A stretch of 64,000 nucleotides of DNA, taken from Streptomyces sp. Lineage in GTDB: Bacteria > Actinomycetota > Actinomycetes > Streptomycetales > Streptomycetaceae. Position 1 is the stretch's first letter; every line of letters starts with the position of its first letter. The translations under genes and the position numbers were made by a program. This document shows positions 9,000 to 18,931 of this stretch, one piece after another. The notes under the pieces are model-generated. The model was not told the DNA's origin. It saw only the letters and a program-made list of their open reading frames with translations, and did no database searches. The stretch lies in contig NZ_JAEKKT010000150.1 of assembly GCF_019510245.1 (NCBI RefSeq), positions 1-64,000 on the forward strand, written 5' to 3'.

Positions 9000-9731
9000 C
9001 TACCGCCCCAGCGCAGCCAGCTCCTTCGCCGCCTCCGTCAGGTCCTTCGCCGTGTCGATCGCCCGCCAGTACGCCCCTTGCGGAATCGGGAAGCCGGCCA
9101 GCTGCCGGCTCCGCGCCAGGTGCGGAAACGTGGTGCGTTCGTGGTCCCCCCGCTCCGGCAGCATCGCCGCGAACCCGGAAGAGAAGACGTACACCCCCGC
9201 GTTGATCTCGAACGTCGACGGCGGCGCCTCGATGAAGTCCGTGATGTGACCGAAGCCGTCGGTCTGCACGGCGCCCCAGGGGATCCGCGGCCGCGCCAGC
9301 GCCAGCGTCGCCACCGCGTCCCGCTCCGTGTGGAAGTCGGCCATGTCGCGCAGCGAGAACCGCGTCCAGATGTCGCCGTTCGTGGCGTACCAGGGCCGGT
9401 CCGGGTGGGGAAGGTGCGCGGCGGCGTACTTGAGGCCGCCGCCGCGGCCCAGCGGCTCGGTCTCCACCACCGTGGTGACGGAGAGCGGCAGGTCGGCCGT
9501 CGCCAGCCACTTCTGCAGTACCTCGGCGAGATGGCCGCAGGAGACCACCACGTCGGTGACGCCCTCCTCGGCGAGCCAGGCCAGCTGGTGGCCGATGATC
9601 GGCGTACCCGTACCCGGGATCTCGACCATGGGCTTGGGCCGGTCGTCGGTGTACGGACGAAGCCGTGAGCCCTGGCCACCGGCCAGGACCACGGCTTGAG
9701 TGGGGCGCAACGCGGCGTTCGGATGGGTCAT
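9000..9731 (-). CDS. Nucleotidyltransferase family protein (sugar-1-phosphate NTP transferase type)
   Basis: A 243-residue Rossmann-type nucleotidyltransferase. The signature AVVLAGGQGSRLRPYTDDRPKPM (shortened here to LAGGQGSRLRP) is at residues 16-27, followed by TPIIGHQLAWL, TTVVETEPLGRGGGL and the metal-binding NGDIW. Such enzymes activate a hexose 1-phosphate with an NTP for glycan synthesis. The exact sugar cannot be told, because no C-terminal left-handed beta-helix or phosphomannose domain is present. It is cytosolic. It is monocistronic and leftward, next to a repeat cluster. Confidence 0.88.
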   Translation of the reverse strand: MTHPNAALRPTQAVVLAGGQGSRLRPYTDDRPKPMVEIPGTGTPIIGHQLAWLAEEGVTDVVVSCGHLAEVLQKWLATADLPLSVTTVVETEPLGRGGGLKYAAAHLPHPDRPWYATNGDIWTRFSLRDMADFHTERDAVATLALARPRIPWGAVQTDGFGHITDFIEAPPSTFEINAGVYVFSSGFAAMLPERGDHERTTFPHLARSRQLAGFPIPQGAYWRAIDTAKDLTEAAKELAALGR

Positions 9732-9826
9732 GCCCGCACTGTACGACGCGCCCCGGGAGCGGCTTCCTGCCGCAGGGGGTCCCTTAAGGACCCGTTACCT
9801 GTTTACCGACCTGCGTTCACCTGCGT

Positions 9827-10288
9827 TCAGCTGTGCGCGGCCAGCACGCCCGACGCGAAGGACGTGTCGCAGACCGGGCGGGCGTACGACTGGGCGCGTG
9901 AGGCGCCGTACATCCGCACCGCGGCCCGGCCCAGCGCACGGGCGATGGAGGTGCAGTGCTTCGCCAGCGCCGGGTGGCCGTTGACCGCCTGCTGGAGGTG
10001 GGTGAGGACCTGGCCCGGGTTCTTGTCCTGGAGCTCGGTCATCAGCTGCTCGCGCAGCGCGTCCTGCGGGGCCTGGGAGACGGCCTTGGAGGAGACGTGC
10101 GCGTCGGTCACGTCGGTCGCGGTGAGCACCGAGCTCCGCGGGGACCCGGTCCAGTTGACGCGGGTGACCGCGAGGGTCCCGGAGAGCACCAGGACGACGG
10201 GCAGGACAAGGGCGAGAGTGCGGCCGATCCGGCGGGCAGGGCCGCCCCGGTGGCCGCGTCGTGTCTGTGGGGTGGTGGAGTGCTTCAC
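9827..10288 (-). CDS. Small membrane-anchored or secreted protein of unknown function
   Basis: A 153-residue protein with a basic leader and one hydrophobic helix at about residues 25-45 (LALVLPVVLVLSGTLAV), then an exported domain of about 105 residues. That domain has two Cys (in KHCTSIA and PVCDTSF) that could form a disulfide. Phrases such as LREQLMTELQDKNPGQVL suggest a helical fold. No family is recognised. It is preserved at this place in related Streptomyces as I remember, between the nucleotidyltransferase and msiK genes. Confidence 0.75.
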   Translation of the reverse strand: MKHSTTPQTRRGHRGGPARRIGRTLALVLPVVLVLSGTLAVTRVNWTGSPRSSVLTATDVTDAHVSSKAVSQAPQDALREQLMTELQDKNPGQVLTHLQQAVNGHPALAKHCTSIARALGRAAVRMYGASRAQSYARPVCDTSFASGVLAAHS

Positions 10289-10430
10289 GCGTGTGAGGGT
10301 AGCGTGCGGTAATGATTTGGCGACATTTAGTCACCGGTTCGGGGGATGGAGAAGTGCCAAGTTTCGGGTACGGGGTTGACGCACACTGCTCGAAAACCAC
10401 CCGCTTGCCGGGGTAGGTCGGGGCAACGGA

Positions 10431-10460
10431 AAGGGCCCCGCAGCAGGTCGCGGGGCCCTT
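10431..10460 (-). terminator. Terminator after msiK
   Basis: Perfect inverted repeat with arms aagggccccgc and gcggggccctt and an 8-nt loop. It lies downstream of the leftward msiK gene and upstream of the next leftward gene. Confidence 0.8.
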
Positions 10461-10525
10461 ACCGTCAACCTGGGTGAATTCACCCAGGTCAGAGGTTTCT
10501 CTGCTTGATCGACCGGTCGGATCGC

Positions 10526-11662
<1,137 letters not shown>

Positions 11663-11892
11663 GGCTCAGAGGCCCCCTTCTACCGGCAGGAACGTGCCGG
11701 ACGATCCGTTGTAGGAAGGTGGTTGGTGTAGCCCACTCGGGTAGCCCACGCGAGTGAACCGGATCTGGACGGTACCTGGCGTTCACCCTGTATGTCAGTA
11801 CCTGGAGGCCTGTGAACTTCGCGGAAATTTTCGACGGGCCCCACCCGGGACCTGGGTACACTGCACTGGCACGCACCCCCTGGTGCGCGTAC

Positions 11893-11966
11893 GCCTCCTT
11901 AGCTCAGCTGGTCAGAGCGCCGCTCTTGTAAAGCGAAGGTCGTCGGTTCGAATCCGACAGGGGGCT
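11893..11966 (+). tRNA. tRNA-Thr (anticodon TGT)
   Basis: A cloverleaf can be folded. Acceptor gcctcct pairs with agggggc (one G-U), D-arm is gctc/gagc, anticodon loop is cttgtaa with TGT at positions 34-36, the variable loop is aggtc, and the T-arm is gtcgg-ttcgaat-ccgac. The first anticodon-stem pair is a C-A mismatch. CCA is not encoded. Its 3' half is repeated at 13425-13468, marking an integration site. Confidence 0.95.
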
Positions 11967-11968
11967 CT
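11925..11968 (+). repeat. Attachment-site repeat, left copy (inside tRNA-Thr)
   Basis: The 44-bp sequence starting cttgtaaagcgaaggtcgtc covers the anticodon loop, variable loop, T-arm, acceptor 3' strand and two bases beyond the tRNA. Confidence 0.85.
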
Positions 11969-12045
11969 CTGAGCTAGCAGGGACAACGCCCCCACGACCT
12001 TCCGACCGTGGGAGCGCTGACGGCACTACTCGACGGCAGTCCCGG

Positions 12046-12289
12046 TTAACGGCGCCGCTTGGGGCGGGCCGCACCGCGCTGATTGCGCGCCATGACGGCG
12101 GTGGAGCGGGCGGAGTTGTGTTCGCGCTGCGCGACCATGAGCGCTTTGAGGTTCTCCGGGGTCCGGCAGCTGCGTGCGGCGCTCCGCTTCACGGTCCCAG
12201 CGGGCCGCGAACGGCGCGCACACCGGCGCGAGTGCATCCAGTGCGCCGTTGGTTGTGGTGGTGGTCGACCATGCTTGCTTCCAGTCCAC
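12046..12289 (-). pseudogene. Small hypothetical gene of the integrated element, frameshifted
   Basis: Two leftward reading frames join into one protein. From a GTG at 12289 the frame reads MDWKQAWSTTTTTNGALDAL and continues to ERRTQLPDP. The other frame continues ENLKALMVAQREHNSARS to a Lys/Arg-rich end and a stop at 12046. The switch lies around 12156-12162 in a ccggggtcc run, consistent with a single extra base. No known domain is recognised. The true start could be further upstream. Confidence 0.5.
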
Positions 12290-12768
12290 GAAAGGGTCCT
12301 CCGAGACCGTGGATGAGGGCCGGTGCGCCGTTGCGTGGCGTCACCGGCTCGCCCGATTTGCGGTGGTTGGCGTTGCCGGTTGCGTCGGCAACGCCGATTG
12401 ACCTCCCGCAACCGCGTCTGACCTGCGGTGTTGCAGAGTTGCGCCGTTCCGAGGGAGGGGGCCCTACGCGCACGCGCGCGAAGGGAGGCGGAAAACACGC
12501 TCACGCAGCGTCTCCGTGCGGCCATGGACGGCCGTTCACGACCCCGGGGGTCTTCGCCCCCACGCGCAGGGGGGTTCGCGCGCTCTACGGGCCGCCTACG
12601 GCATCCACCCGTTTCCGGGGCGCTTCCGGGCTGTAGGCGGGAGTGGGCTGGGGTGGGCTGGGGTGGTCGGCGTGCTGACCGGCGCTGTGAGCAAGGCTTG
12701 ACCGGGGTGTTGGGGACGGCGATCCTGTGCTGGCTGCGGGGCAGCGGGTTCGATTCGCAGGGGGGTGC

Positions 12769-12951
12769 ATGGCTCAGCGACGTGTGGGCGTGTCGGGTTG
12801 GTGGGTGCCCATCGCGTTTCTGGTGGGGTGGGTTGTTCTCCTCGTGGGCGACTTCACTGGTCGGTCGCCCTGGTTGGCGCTCGTGGCGGTGTTGTTCCTG
12901 CTGCCGAGTTCTGTCGCGCTGTGGATCGAGGAGCGGAAGCGGCGACACTGA
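12769..12951 (+). CDS. Small two-helix membrane protein
   Basis: A 60-residue protein starting at ATG 12769, preceded by a G-rich ribosome-binding stretch (aggggggtgc). Two hydrophobic helices are separated by a short polar turn: WWVPIAFLVGWVVLLVG (about 11-27) and WLALVAVLFLLPSSVALW (about 34-51), followed by a basic end EERKRRH. It lies inside the att-bounded remnant. Small membrane proteins of this sort are common in actinobacterial conjugative elements, but a role cannot be assigned. Confidence 0.5.
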   Translation: MAQRRVGVSGWWVPIAFLVGWVVLLVGDFTGRSPWLALVAVLFLLPSSVALWIEERKRRH

Positions 12952-12963
12952 GCCCGCGGTCTG

Positions 12964-13285
12964 TCAACGCCCGCGGCGCAGGCGCTTGGCGGCGGCCTCG
13001 CCGTCGCTGCCGCCTATCGAGCGGACGACGGTGACCACGCCCCACGCCCCACGCCATGACGGCGGCGAGCAGGGCGAGGATCGCGAGGTTCGCGGCGATG
13101 GCGGTGAGGACACCGACGAGCAGCGGGCCGAAGTAGACGCCGGCCGCGACCGTCCAGGCGCCGACACCGGAGCCGAGCGCAATGCGCTGCACCGTGCGGT
13201 CCGGCGGCGCCTGGTGGATATGTACCACCTGCGGCCCGGCGGGCTGTGGGACGGGCAGGGAGGCGTCGGGGAGTTTGTTGATCAT
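12964..13285 (-). pseudogene. DUF6251-like protein, disrupted by a 7-bp tandem duplication
   Basis: The N-terminal part starts at ATG 13285 (MINKLPDASLPVPQPAGPQ), with a hydrophobic middle (AAGVYFGPLLVGVLTAIAAN). The frame is lost after MAWGVG. The expected continuation VVTVVRSIGGSDGEAAAK is present in another leftward frame to a stop at 12964. At the junction (about 13037-13054) gcgtggg is repeated in tandem, and removing one 7-bp copy restores a single reading frame of about 104 residues. I recognise the family from actinomycete integrative elements as a small membrane protein of unknown function. Confidence 0.72.
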
Positions 13286-13424
13286 TGGCTCCGAGGCCTC
13301 GTCGTCTGACGGCACTTCTTGACGGCAACACCGGCGCACGATGCCGTACTGGCGGAACCAGCCATGGACCATGCCGAGCAGGCGGGCAAGTCAGGTCCAT
13401 GGCTGGTGTGTCGCTGGGGTGAAC

Positions 13425-13468
13425 TTGTAAAGCGAAGGTCGTCGGTTCGAATCCGACAGGGGGCTCTG
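13425..13468 (+). repeat. Attachment-site repeat, right copy
   Basis: Identical over 44 bp to 11925-11968 (tRNA-Thr 3' half). The flanking bases differ on both sides (gtgaa before, gttcg after). It ends 10 bp before the stop codon of the secreted-protein gene. Confidence 0.88.
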
Positions 13469-13477
13469 TTCGTCCCC

Positions 13478-16400
13478 TCAGCCGGTGACCGGCTTCGTCG
13501 GTTTGCTGGTCGCGGTGCCGTCCTTGTGGCCGGTGCGGTGGGCCGTGACCTTCACGGTGATCTTCTTGCCCTTCTGGGCCGACTTCAGGGTCAGCGTGGA
13601 CTTGGTGGCCCCGCCGATCGCCTTGCCGTTCGCGTACCACTGGTACGCGTACGAGGTCGCCGCCGGGCTCCAGGTGCCGGGCGCCGCCGTCAGCTTCTTC
13701 CCGACCTTCGCCGTGCCGCCGACGGTCGGCGCCTTGGTGGCCTTCGGCGCCTCCCCCTTCGCGACCGTCACTGCGGCCGAGGTCGCCGACCCGCTGGCCC
13801 AGCCGCTCCGCACGGCCGTCACGGTCACCGTGAGCTTCTTGCCGAGCAGGGACGCCGGGACGGTGTACGAGGCGGCGGTGGCGCCGGAGACCGCCTTGCC
13901 GTCGGCCTTCCACTGGTACGTGTAGGAGGTCGGGGCCGCCGACCAACTCCCGGTCGTGGCCGTGACCTTGGCGCCGACCCTGGCGGTGCCGGTGATCTTC
14001 GGAGCGGTCGTGCCGGTGAGCCGGGGCTGGGTCACCGTGAAGCCGCCGCTCTGGTACTCGCAGCAGAACGACAACACGCTGACGGTCCAGTCGCCGACGG
14101 CGGCGCCGGTCAGGTCCAGGGTGGCCGTCACCGAGCGGTTGTCCGCGGCGACCGAGTCGGCCTTCGCGGAGATCGTCCGGCCGGACAGGCTCAGCCGTAC
14201 CACCGTGTCCGGGCCGAGCGCGGTGCCGGTGACCGTCACTTTCACCTTCGTGTCGCGCACCCCGGTGGCCGGGCTGATCCCCGTGACACTCACCCTGTCG
14301 GTGCCGCAGAGGGGGGAGGAGCAGGCCAGCCGGGCGCTGTAGGCGGTGCTGGACGCGGTCTCGGGCAGGCCGAGCAGGAACACGGTCGGGGTGGCCGCCG
14401 TGGACGAGCCGAGCGTGGCGCAGTCGTAGCCGTCGCCGTCCGTGCCGAGGTAGTGGACGCAGCCGTTGCGCCAGGACGTCGGGTTGTACAGCGCCGGTAC
14501 GGCCGTGGCGGTCGCGCCGGCGGTGTCCTTGATGTCGGCCGAGAAGTGGTCGAGACCGGAAGTCGGCAGGACCGCGCAGACGGCGCTGTGCGTCTCGTCG
14601 AGCGTGCCGGTGACCGGGCCGTACCCGTACGACACCGACGGGACCCTGGTGCACTCGGGTGCCGGGCCGTCGGCGGTCGCGATGCGCAGGGCGTCCAGGT
14701 GGTACACGGGGGAGGCCTGCTGGCCGGCCGGGGTCTGGACGAGGACCTGGTGGGTGGTGGAGCCGGTGACCGCACAGGCGCTGTTGCGGTAGGAGCACTC
14801 GGACGTGCCGTCGCCGCCGAGCACCATGAGGTTGGCCTTGCCCAGCGCGTCCCGCACGTTGACGTGCAGGACGTCGGTGGCGGCGGGGGTGGTGACCTGG
14901 ACGCAGTCGACGGTGCCGGCGGCGCCGTAACCGCGCTTCACCGAGGGGCCGCCGACCTTGGCCGCCGAGGTCCTCGCGCAGCCCACCGAGGTCGCCGAGG
15001 CGGTGACGTCCCGGCGGGTCAGCGTGTACCCGGCCGCCTTGTCCTGGCCGGTGACCAGCACGGTGTGGGCCTTGCCCGGGGTGAGCGGGCAGACGGTCCA
15101 GCCGTTGGTGGTGGCGTAGCGCTCACAGACCTTCTTGCCGGTGGAGTCCAGCACCGAGAACTTCGCGGGTACGTCCCCGGACGTGGCGGTCAGCTGGAGC
15201 AGTTCAGCGCCGGTGTGGGCGTCCGCCGGGATGCTCAGGCACTGCGAGAAGACACCGCCGCCGGTGGTGAACGTGGCCTTCGCGCCGTCGGCCGCGAAGC
15301 TGCCCGCGGGCAGCACGGGGCAGCCCTCGGGGGCGTCGGTGCGGTGCAGGGCGATGCTGTAGGAGCCGGTCGCGCCCTCGGCCTGGTACTCGCTGTGCAG
15401 CAGCACGCGGTAGGGCGCGGTGCCGGTGAGCGCGCAGTCGCCGTCCCCGAGGGCCTGCGCGTCGCACTGGGCGGTGCCGTCGGCGTCGACGACCTCCACG
15501 TCGGCGTCGACACCGGCGGAGACGAGCGGGGTGAGGGCGGCGATCCGGGCGTTCTGCGGGGCGGGCAGGGTCAGGCAGTCGTACTGGCCGGGCGTGCTCA
15601 GCTCGCCCCGGTGCAGGCCGTACCCGGTGGTCTCGCATCCGGCGTCGGAGGCGCGGTCGAGGACGATCACGCCCTGGCGGGCGGTGCCCTCGGGGATCGC
15701 GGTGTAGGTGCCGGCCGCGGGCACCCGGCACGGGTCGGTGCCGGAGCGGCACACGGTCCTGCCGTCCGCGCCGAAGACCTGGACCGGGCCGGTGCCGCGG
15801 TCCTCGTTGACGTAGTGGACGGTGTAGAGGCCGGCCTTGCCGGTGGTGAAGGTGGAGCAGCCGCCGACCGTGAGGTCCTGCGGGTCCAGGACGCCGTACG
15901 GGCGGACCGGGGCGGTGGCGCAGCCCTGCGGGTCGTTCAGGCGGCGGGCGGCGACCGTGTACCCGGCCGGGAAGCCGTTCTCCGCGTAGGTGACCTGGGA
16001 GATCACCCGGTAGGGGCCACTGCCGGTCAGGACGCAGCTGTCCTCGCCGTCCTCGGGGAAGTGCGGGCAGATGCGGGCTCCGGTCGCGTCGGTGAGCCAT
16101 GCGGTGATGCTGCCGTAGACCGAGGTGGCGGCGGTGAGGCGGATGCGCTCGCCGGCCTGCCCGGTGAAGGGCTGGCAGTCGACCTCGGCCGGGCTCACGG
16201 TGGTGCGGGTGGCGGGCGGCTGGTCCCAGCCGGTGCCGGCCGGATCGAAACAGCCCGGGGTGGCCGAGCCGAGCGGGACGACGGTGAGCGTCGAGGCGGC
16301 GGGGTCCCAGCCGGTGTTGACGACCTTGAGCGTGTAGGCGCCGGCCGCGGGCAGGTCGCACCAGCCCTTGACGCTGTACTCGTTGTCGTAGCAGTCGAGT

Positions 16401-16726
16401 TGGGTGCCGTCGGCGGTGTACAGCTGTGGGTACAGGTCACTGCTGCCGGCGCCGAGGGAGACCAGGTGCAGGCCGGGCGCCTCGGCAGTGAGGGTGAAGC
16501 AGGTACTGCCGTCCGCCGGCACCGACACCTTGGCCTCCGCATCCCCGGGGTCGCCGAAGGACGCGAGGGCGAGCGGCGCACACACCGGGTCGTCGGCGCG
16601 GGCGGACCCGGCGCCGGTGAGGCTGAGCAGTGCGGTGAGCAGCGATACGACCAGGACCGTCACGGCGGTGAGCCGCCCGGGTCCCGCGGTCGTACCGGAA
16701 CCGGTGCCGGGCACGCGAAGCGCCAT
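13478..16726 (-). CDS. Large secreted repeat protein with Ig-like C-terminal domains
   Basis: A 1,082-residue exported protein. ATG 16726 is chosen because ccaggggggaactg stands before it. A signal peptide (about residues 1-45) ends GAGSARA before DDPV. Residues about 50-740 are a series of related beta-rich modules of 100-140 residues, each with paired Cys (for example CFTLTAEAPG, YDCLTLPAPQ, CTRVPSVSYG). An IPT/TIG-like segment follows (about 770-870, VTGISPATGVRDTKVKVTVTG). Two Ig-like repeats of the kind VGxKxTAxxGxWSxxxTxYxYQWxxxGKxxxGA occupy about 880-1075. There is no catalytic motif, so an extracellular binding or structural role is inferred. It abuts the right attachment repeat. Confidence 0.85.
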   Translation of the reverse strand: MALRVPGTGSGTTAGPGRLTAVTVLVVSLLTALLSLTGAGSARADDPVCAPLALASFGDPGDAEAKVSVPADGSTCFTLTAEAPGLHLVSLGAGSSDLYPQLYTADGTQLDCYDNEYSVKGWCDLPAAGAYTLKVVNTGWDPAASTLTVVPLGSATPGCFDPAGTGWDQPPATRTTVSPAEVDCQPFTGQAGERIRLTAATSVYGSITAWLTDATGARICPHFPEDGEDSCVLTGSGPYRVISQVTYAENGFPAGYTVAARRLNDPQGCATAPVRPYGVLDPQDLTVGGCSTFTTGKAGLYTVHYVNEDRGTGPVQVFGADGRTVCRSGTDPCRVPAAGTYTAIPEGTARQGVIVLDRASDAGCETTGYGLHRGELSTPGQYDCLTLPAPQNARIAALTPLVSAGVDADVEVVDADGTAQCDAQALGDGDCALTGTAPYRVLLHSEYQAEGATGSYSIALHRTDAPEGCPVLPAGSFAADGAKATFTTGGGVFSQCLSIPADAHTGAELLQLTATSGDVPAKFSVLDSTGKKVCERYATTNGWTVCPLTPGKAHTVLVTGQDKAAGYTLTRRDVTASATSVGCARTSAAKVGGPSVKRGYGAAGTVDCVQVTTPAATDVLHVNVRDALGKANLMVLGGDGTSECSYRNSACAVTGSTTHQVLVQTPAGQQASPVYHLDALRIATADGPAPECTRVPSVSYGYGPVTGTLDETHSAVCAVLPTSGLDHFSADIKDTAGATATAVPALYNPTSWRNGCVHYLGTDGDGYDCATLGSSTAATPTVFLLGLPETASSTAYSARLACSSPLCGTDRVSVTGISPATGVRDTKVKVTVTGTALGPDTVVRLSLSGRTISAKADSVAADNRSVTATLDLTGAAVGDWTVSVLSFCCEYQSGGFTVTQPRLTGTTAPKITGTARVGAKVTATTGSWSAAPTSYTYQWKADGKAVSGATAASYTVPASLLGKKLTVTVTAVRSGWASGSATSAAVTVAKGEAPKATKAPTVGGTAKVGKKLTAAPGTWSPAATSYAYQWYANGKAIGGATKSTLTLKSAQKGKKITVKVTAHRTGHKDGTATSKPTKPVTG

Positions 16727-16823
16727 CAGTTCCCCCCTGGAATATGAACGTTGGGTCGATGGTCGCACACAGGTATGACACAGCCTCAACGGGTTTCCAG
16801 GGGCGCCGGCGCGGGGTGTGACC

Positions 16824-18230
16824 TCAGTGCCGCCCCGCCACCCGGTCCGCCACCCGGGCCAGCCGGGAGGAGTCGGTGCTCGGGTGGAGTCGTTCGCGTT
16901 GGTCGGCGGCGCGGTAGGTGGCGTACATGCCCTGGACGCCGAGCCACCGGAAGGGCTCCGGCTCCCATTTGCGGACCTTGTGGTTCACCCACGGCAGCTC
17001 GGTCAGATCGGTGCGGCCGGCCTGGCCGGAGTCGAGCTGGACGAGGTCGCGGAGGGTGCGGGCGGCCAGGTTGGTGGTGGCGACGCCGGAGCCGACGTAG
17101 CCGCCCGCCCAGCCGAGCCCGGTGGAGCGGTCCAGGGTGACGGTCGCGCACCAGTCCCGCGGCACCCCGAGCACCCCGGACCAGGCGTGCTCGACCGCGA
17201 CACCGGCCAGCGACGGGAAGAACCGTACGAGGATCTCGCGCAGCGCCTCGACGGTCGCGTCCTGCGTGCGGCCGTCGTTGTCCGTCCGCGACCCGAAGCG
17301 GTACGGGACCCCGCGCCCGCCGAGGGCGATCCGCCCGTCGGCGGTGCGCTGCGCGTACATGTACGCGTGCGCCATGTCCCCGAGGGTCTCCCGGCCCTCC
17401 CAGCCCACCGACGCCCACTGCTCCGCGGTCAGCGGCTCGGTGGCGATCATCGAGGAGTTCATCGGCAGCCAGGTGCGCTTCTGGCCCCTGAGGTTCGCGG
17501 TGAAGCCCTCGGTGCAGCGCAGGATGTAGGGGGCGCGGACGGTGCCGTAGGGGGTGACGGCGTGCTTGGGGCGGATCTCGGTCACCGGCGTGGACTCGTG
17601 GATGACGACGCCGAGTGCTTCCACGGCCGCCACCAGGCCCTTCACCAGCTTCACCGGGTGCAGCCGGGCGCCGTGCGGGGTCCAGGTGCCGCCCACCGCG
17701 TCGGCGACGCGGATCCGCTTGCGGGTCTCCCCGGCGCCGTACAGCTCGCGGTCCTTCTCGCCGTACGACAGCTCGTGCTCGTGGAAGGCCTTCAGGCGGG
17801 CCAGCTGGGCCGGGGTGGTGGCGACCTCCAGCACCCCGCCCTGGTGCAGGTCGGCGTCGATCCCCTCGGCCGCGGTGACCGCCACGACGTCGTCGACGGT
17901 CTCGTTCATGGCCTTCTGCAGGCGTACGGCGGCCTCGTGGCCGTGCAGCGCGGCGTACCGGTCGCGGCCGGCGACGCCGTTGTAGAGCCAGCCGCCGTTG
18001 CGGCCGGAGGCGCCGTAGCCGCAGAACTTCTGCTCCAGCAGGGTGACCCGCAGGAAGGGGGCGGCCTTCTTCAGGTAGTAGGCGGTCCACAGGCCGGTGT
18101 AGCCGCCGCCCACGATCACCACGTCCGCCGAGGCGTCACCGGCGAGCGGCTCCCGTACCGCCGGGAGGCCGTCGTCCGCGTACCAGAAGGAGATGCCGCC
18201 GTTGACGACCCCGCGTGCCGATGTGCTCAT
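16824..18230 (-). CDS. FAD-dependent oxidoreductase (DAO/GlpO type)
   Basis: A 468-residue flavoenzyme. The dinucleotide-binding motif VVIVGGGYTGLWTAYYL is at about residues 37-53, the second FAD motif ASGRNGGWLYN at about 74-84, and the C-terminal glycine motif GLGWAGGYVGSGVATTNLAART closes the FAD site. This matches the D-amino-acid oxidase / glycine oxidase / gamma-glutamylputrescine oxidase group. The substrate is probably an amine or amino acid and cannot be specified. No transporter or aldehyde dehydrogenase gene is adjacent. Its stop and start leave 10 bp to the rhomboid gene, which is transcribed the same way, so they may share a transcript. Confidence 0.88.
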   Translation of the reverse strand: MSTSARGVVNGGISFWYADDGLPAVREPLAGDASADVVIVGGGYTGLWTAYYLKKAAPFLRVTLLEQKFCGYGASGRNGGWLYNGVAGRDRYAALHGHEAAVRLQKAMNETVDDVVAVTAAEGIDADLHQGGVLEVATTPAQLARLKAFHEHELSYGEKDRELYGAGETRKRIRVADAVGGTWTPHGARLHPVKLVKGLVAAVEALGVVIHESTPVTEIRPKHAVTPYGTVRAPYILRCTEGFTANLRGQKRTWLPMNSSMIATEPLTAEQWASVGWEGRETLGDMAHAYMYAQRTADGRIALGGRGVPYRFGSRTDNDGRTQDATVEALREILVRFFPSLAGVAVEHAWSGVLGVPRDWCATVTLDRSTGLGWAGGYVGSGVATTNLAARTLRDLVQLDSGQAGRTDLTELPWVNHKVRKWEPEPFRWLGVQGMYATYRAADQRERLHPSTDSSRLARVADRVAGRH

Positions 18231-18240
18231 GACCTGGACG

Positions 18241-18909
18241 CTAACCCTTGAGGGCGGCCAGTGTCTCCTTCGGATTCCATGCTTTTCCGCGCCCTCTGGT
18301 CAGCGGCCGGCAGCCGAGACCGATCAGCGCGGCGACGAAGTGTCCCAGGTCGGTGAAGGTGGGCGACTCGGTCAGCGGCAGCCCGTAGACCAGCAGCACG
18401 GCCACGATGTACGGATACCGCCACGGCGTCGCGATCCGGTACGCGAGCACCGCGATCACCCCGGCCAGCGCGTAACTCACCCCGATGTCGAGGGTGTTGA
18501 CCGCAGAGTGCGGGGCGAGGCCGTCGTGGATCCCCTTCAGCAGCGCGCCCTCGCTGATCAGGGTGGCGAGGACGTGCGCGGTCACGCAGACCACCAGCCA
18601 GCGCACCGTGCCCAGCCAGCGTTCCGCCGATGCGTGGAAGACGGTGTAGAGGAACGCGTACGGCACCCAGTGCCCGCCCTCGATCCACATCGCGCTGGCG
18701 ACCAGCACCCGCACCGGGTTGTCCGACAGCTCCCGGATGTTGGTGGACCGCTGCCGCAGGAACTGCTGCTCGAACTGCGGCGACATGTGGTGCAGCGCGA
18801 CGGCCGTCACGAAGAGAATCGCCAGCCAGATGTACGTACCGGGGGCGCTGCGGACGTACGCCCACACCTTGCCGCCAGGTCCCCGGAAAAATCCCATGAG
18901 GCGATTCAT
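18241..18909 (-). CDS. Rhomboid-like intramembrane protein
   Basis: A 222-residue membrane protein from ATG 18909 with about six hydrophobic segments. Possible rhomboid active-site elements are visible: LDIGVSYALAG (Gly-x-Ser, about residues 143-153) and a distal LGHFVAALIGLG His (about 201). The N-terminal WR and HxxxN features of classical rhomboids are not obvious, so it could be an active or degenerate protease. A helix-rich LYTVFHASAERWLG stands where the loop-1 region would be. The start is only 22 bp from the divergent kinase gene start. Confidence 0.72.
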   Translation of the reverse strand: MNRLMGFFRGPGGKVWAYVRSAPGTYIWLAILFVTAVALHHMSPQFEQQFLRQRSTNIRELSDNPVRVLVASAMWIEGGHWVPYAFLYTVFHASAERWLGTVRWLVVCVTAHVLATLISEGALLKGIHDGLAPHSAVNTLDIGVSYALAGVIAVLAYRIATPWRYPYIVAVLLVYGLPLTESPTFTDLGHFVAALIGLGCRPLTRGRGKAWNPKETLAALKG

Positions 18910-18931
18910 GCACGACCGTAACGTCGGGTGT

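Larger units (their letters stand above)
11925..13468. mobile_element. Remnant of a tRNA-Thr-integrated element
   Basis: The 44 bp from the anticodon loop to just past the tRNA end (11925-11968) recur exactly at 13425-13468. Nothing resembling a tRNA 5' half precedes the second copy. This is the arrangement left by a tyrosine-recombinase element that regenerates the tRNA at one end. The 1.46 kb between the repeats holds only decayed or very small genes (12046, 12769, 12964); no integrase, replication or transfer gene remains. The DUF6251-like pseudogene is of a kind I associate with actinomycete integrative conjugative elements (AICEs). This is therefore interpreted as a deletion scar. Confidence 0.75.

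Noticed and set aside
12740..12770. tRNA-like motif gcgggttcgattcgc inside the element remnant.
   Set aside because: It resembles a T-loop, but no acceptor, D or anticodon arm can be built around it; it serves as the leader of the small membrane gene.
13319..16747. Very long open frame (about 1,140 codons) antisense to the secreted-protein gene.
   Set aside because: Its composition is a Gly/Arg/Val-rich mirror of the coding strand. The leftward frame has a signal peptide, repeated domains and a ribosome-binding site. Long antisense frames are expected at this GC content.
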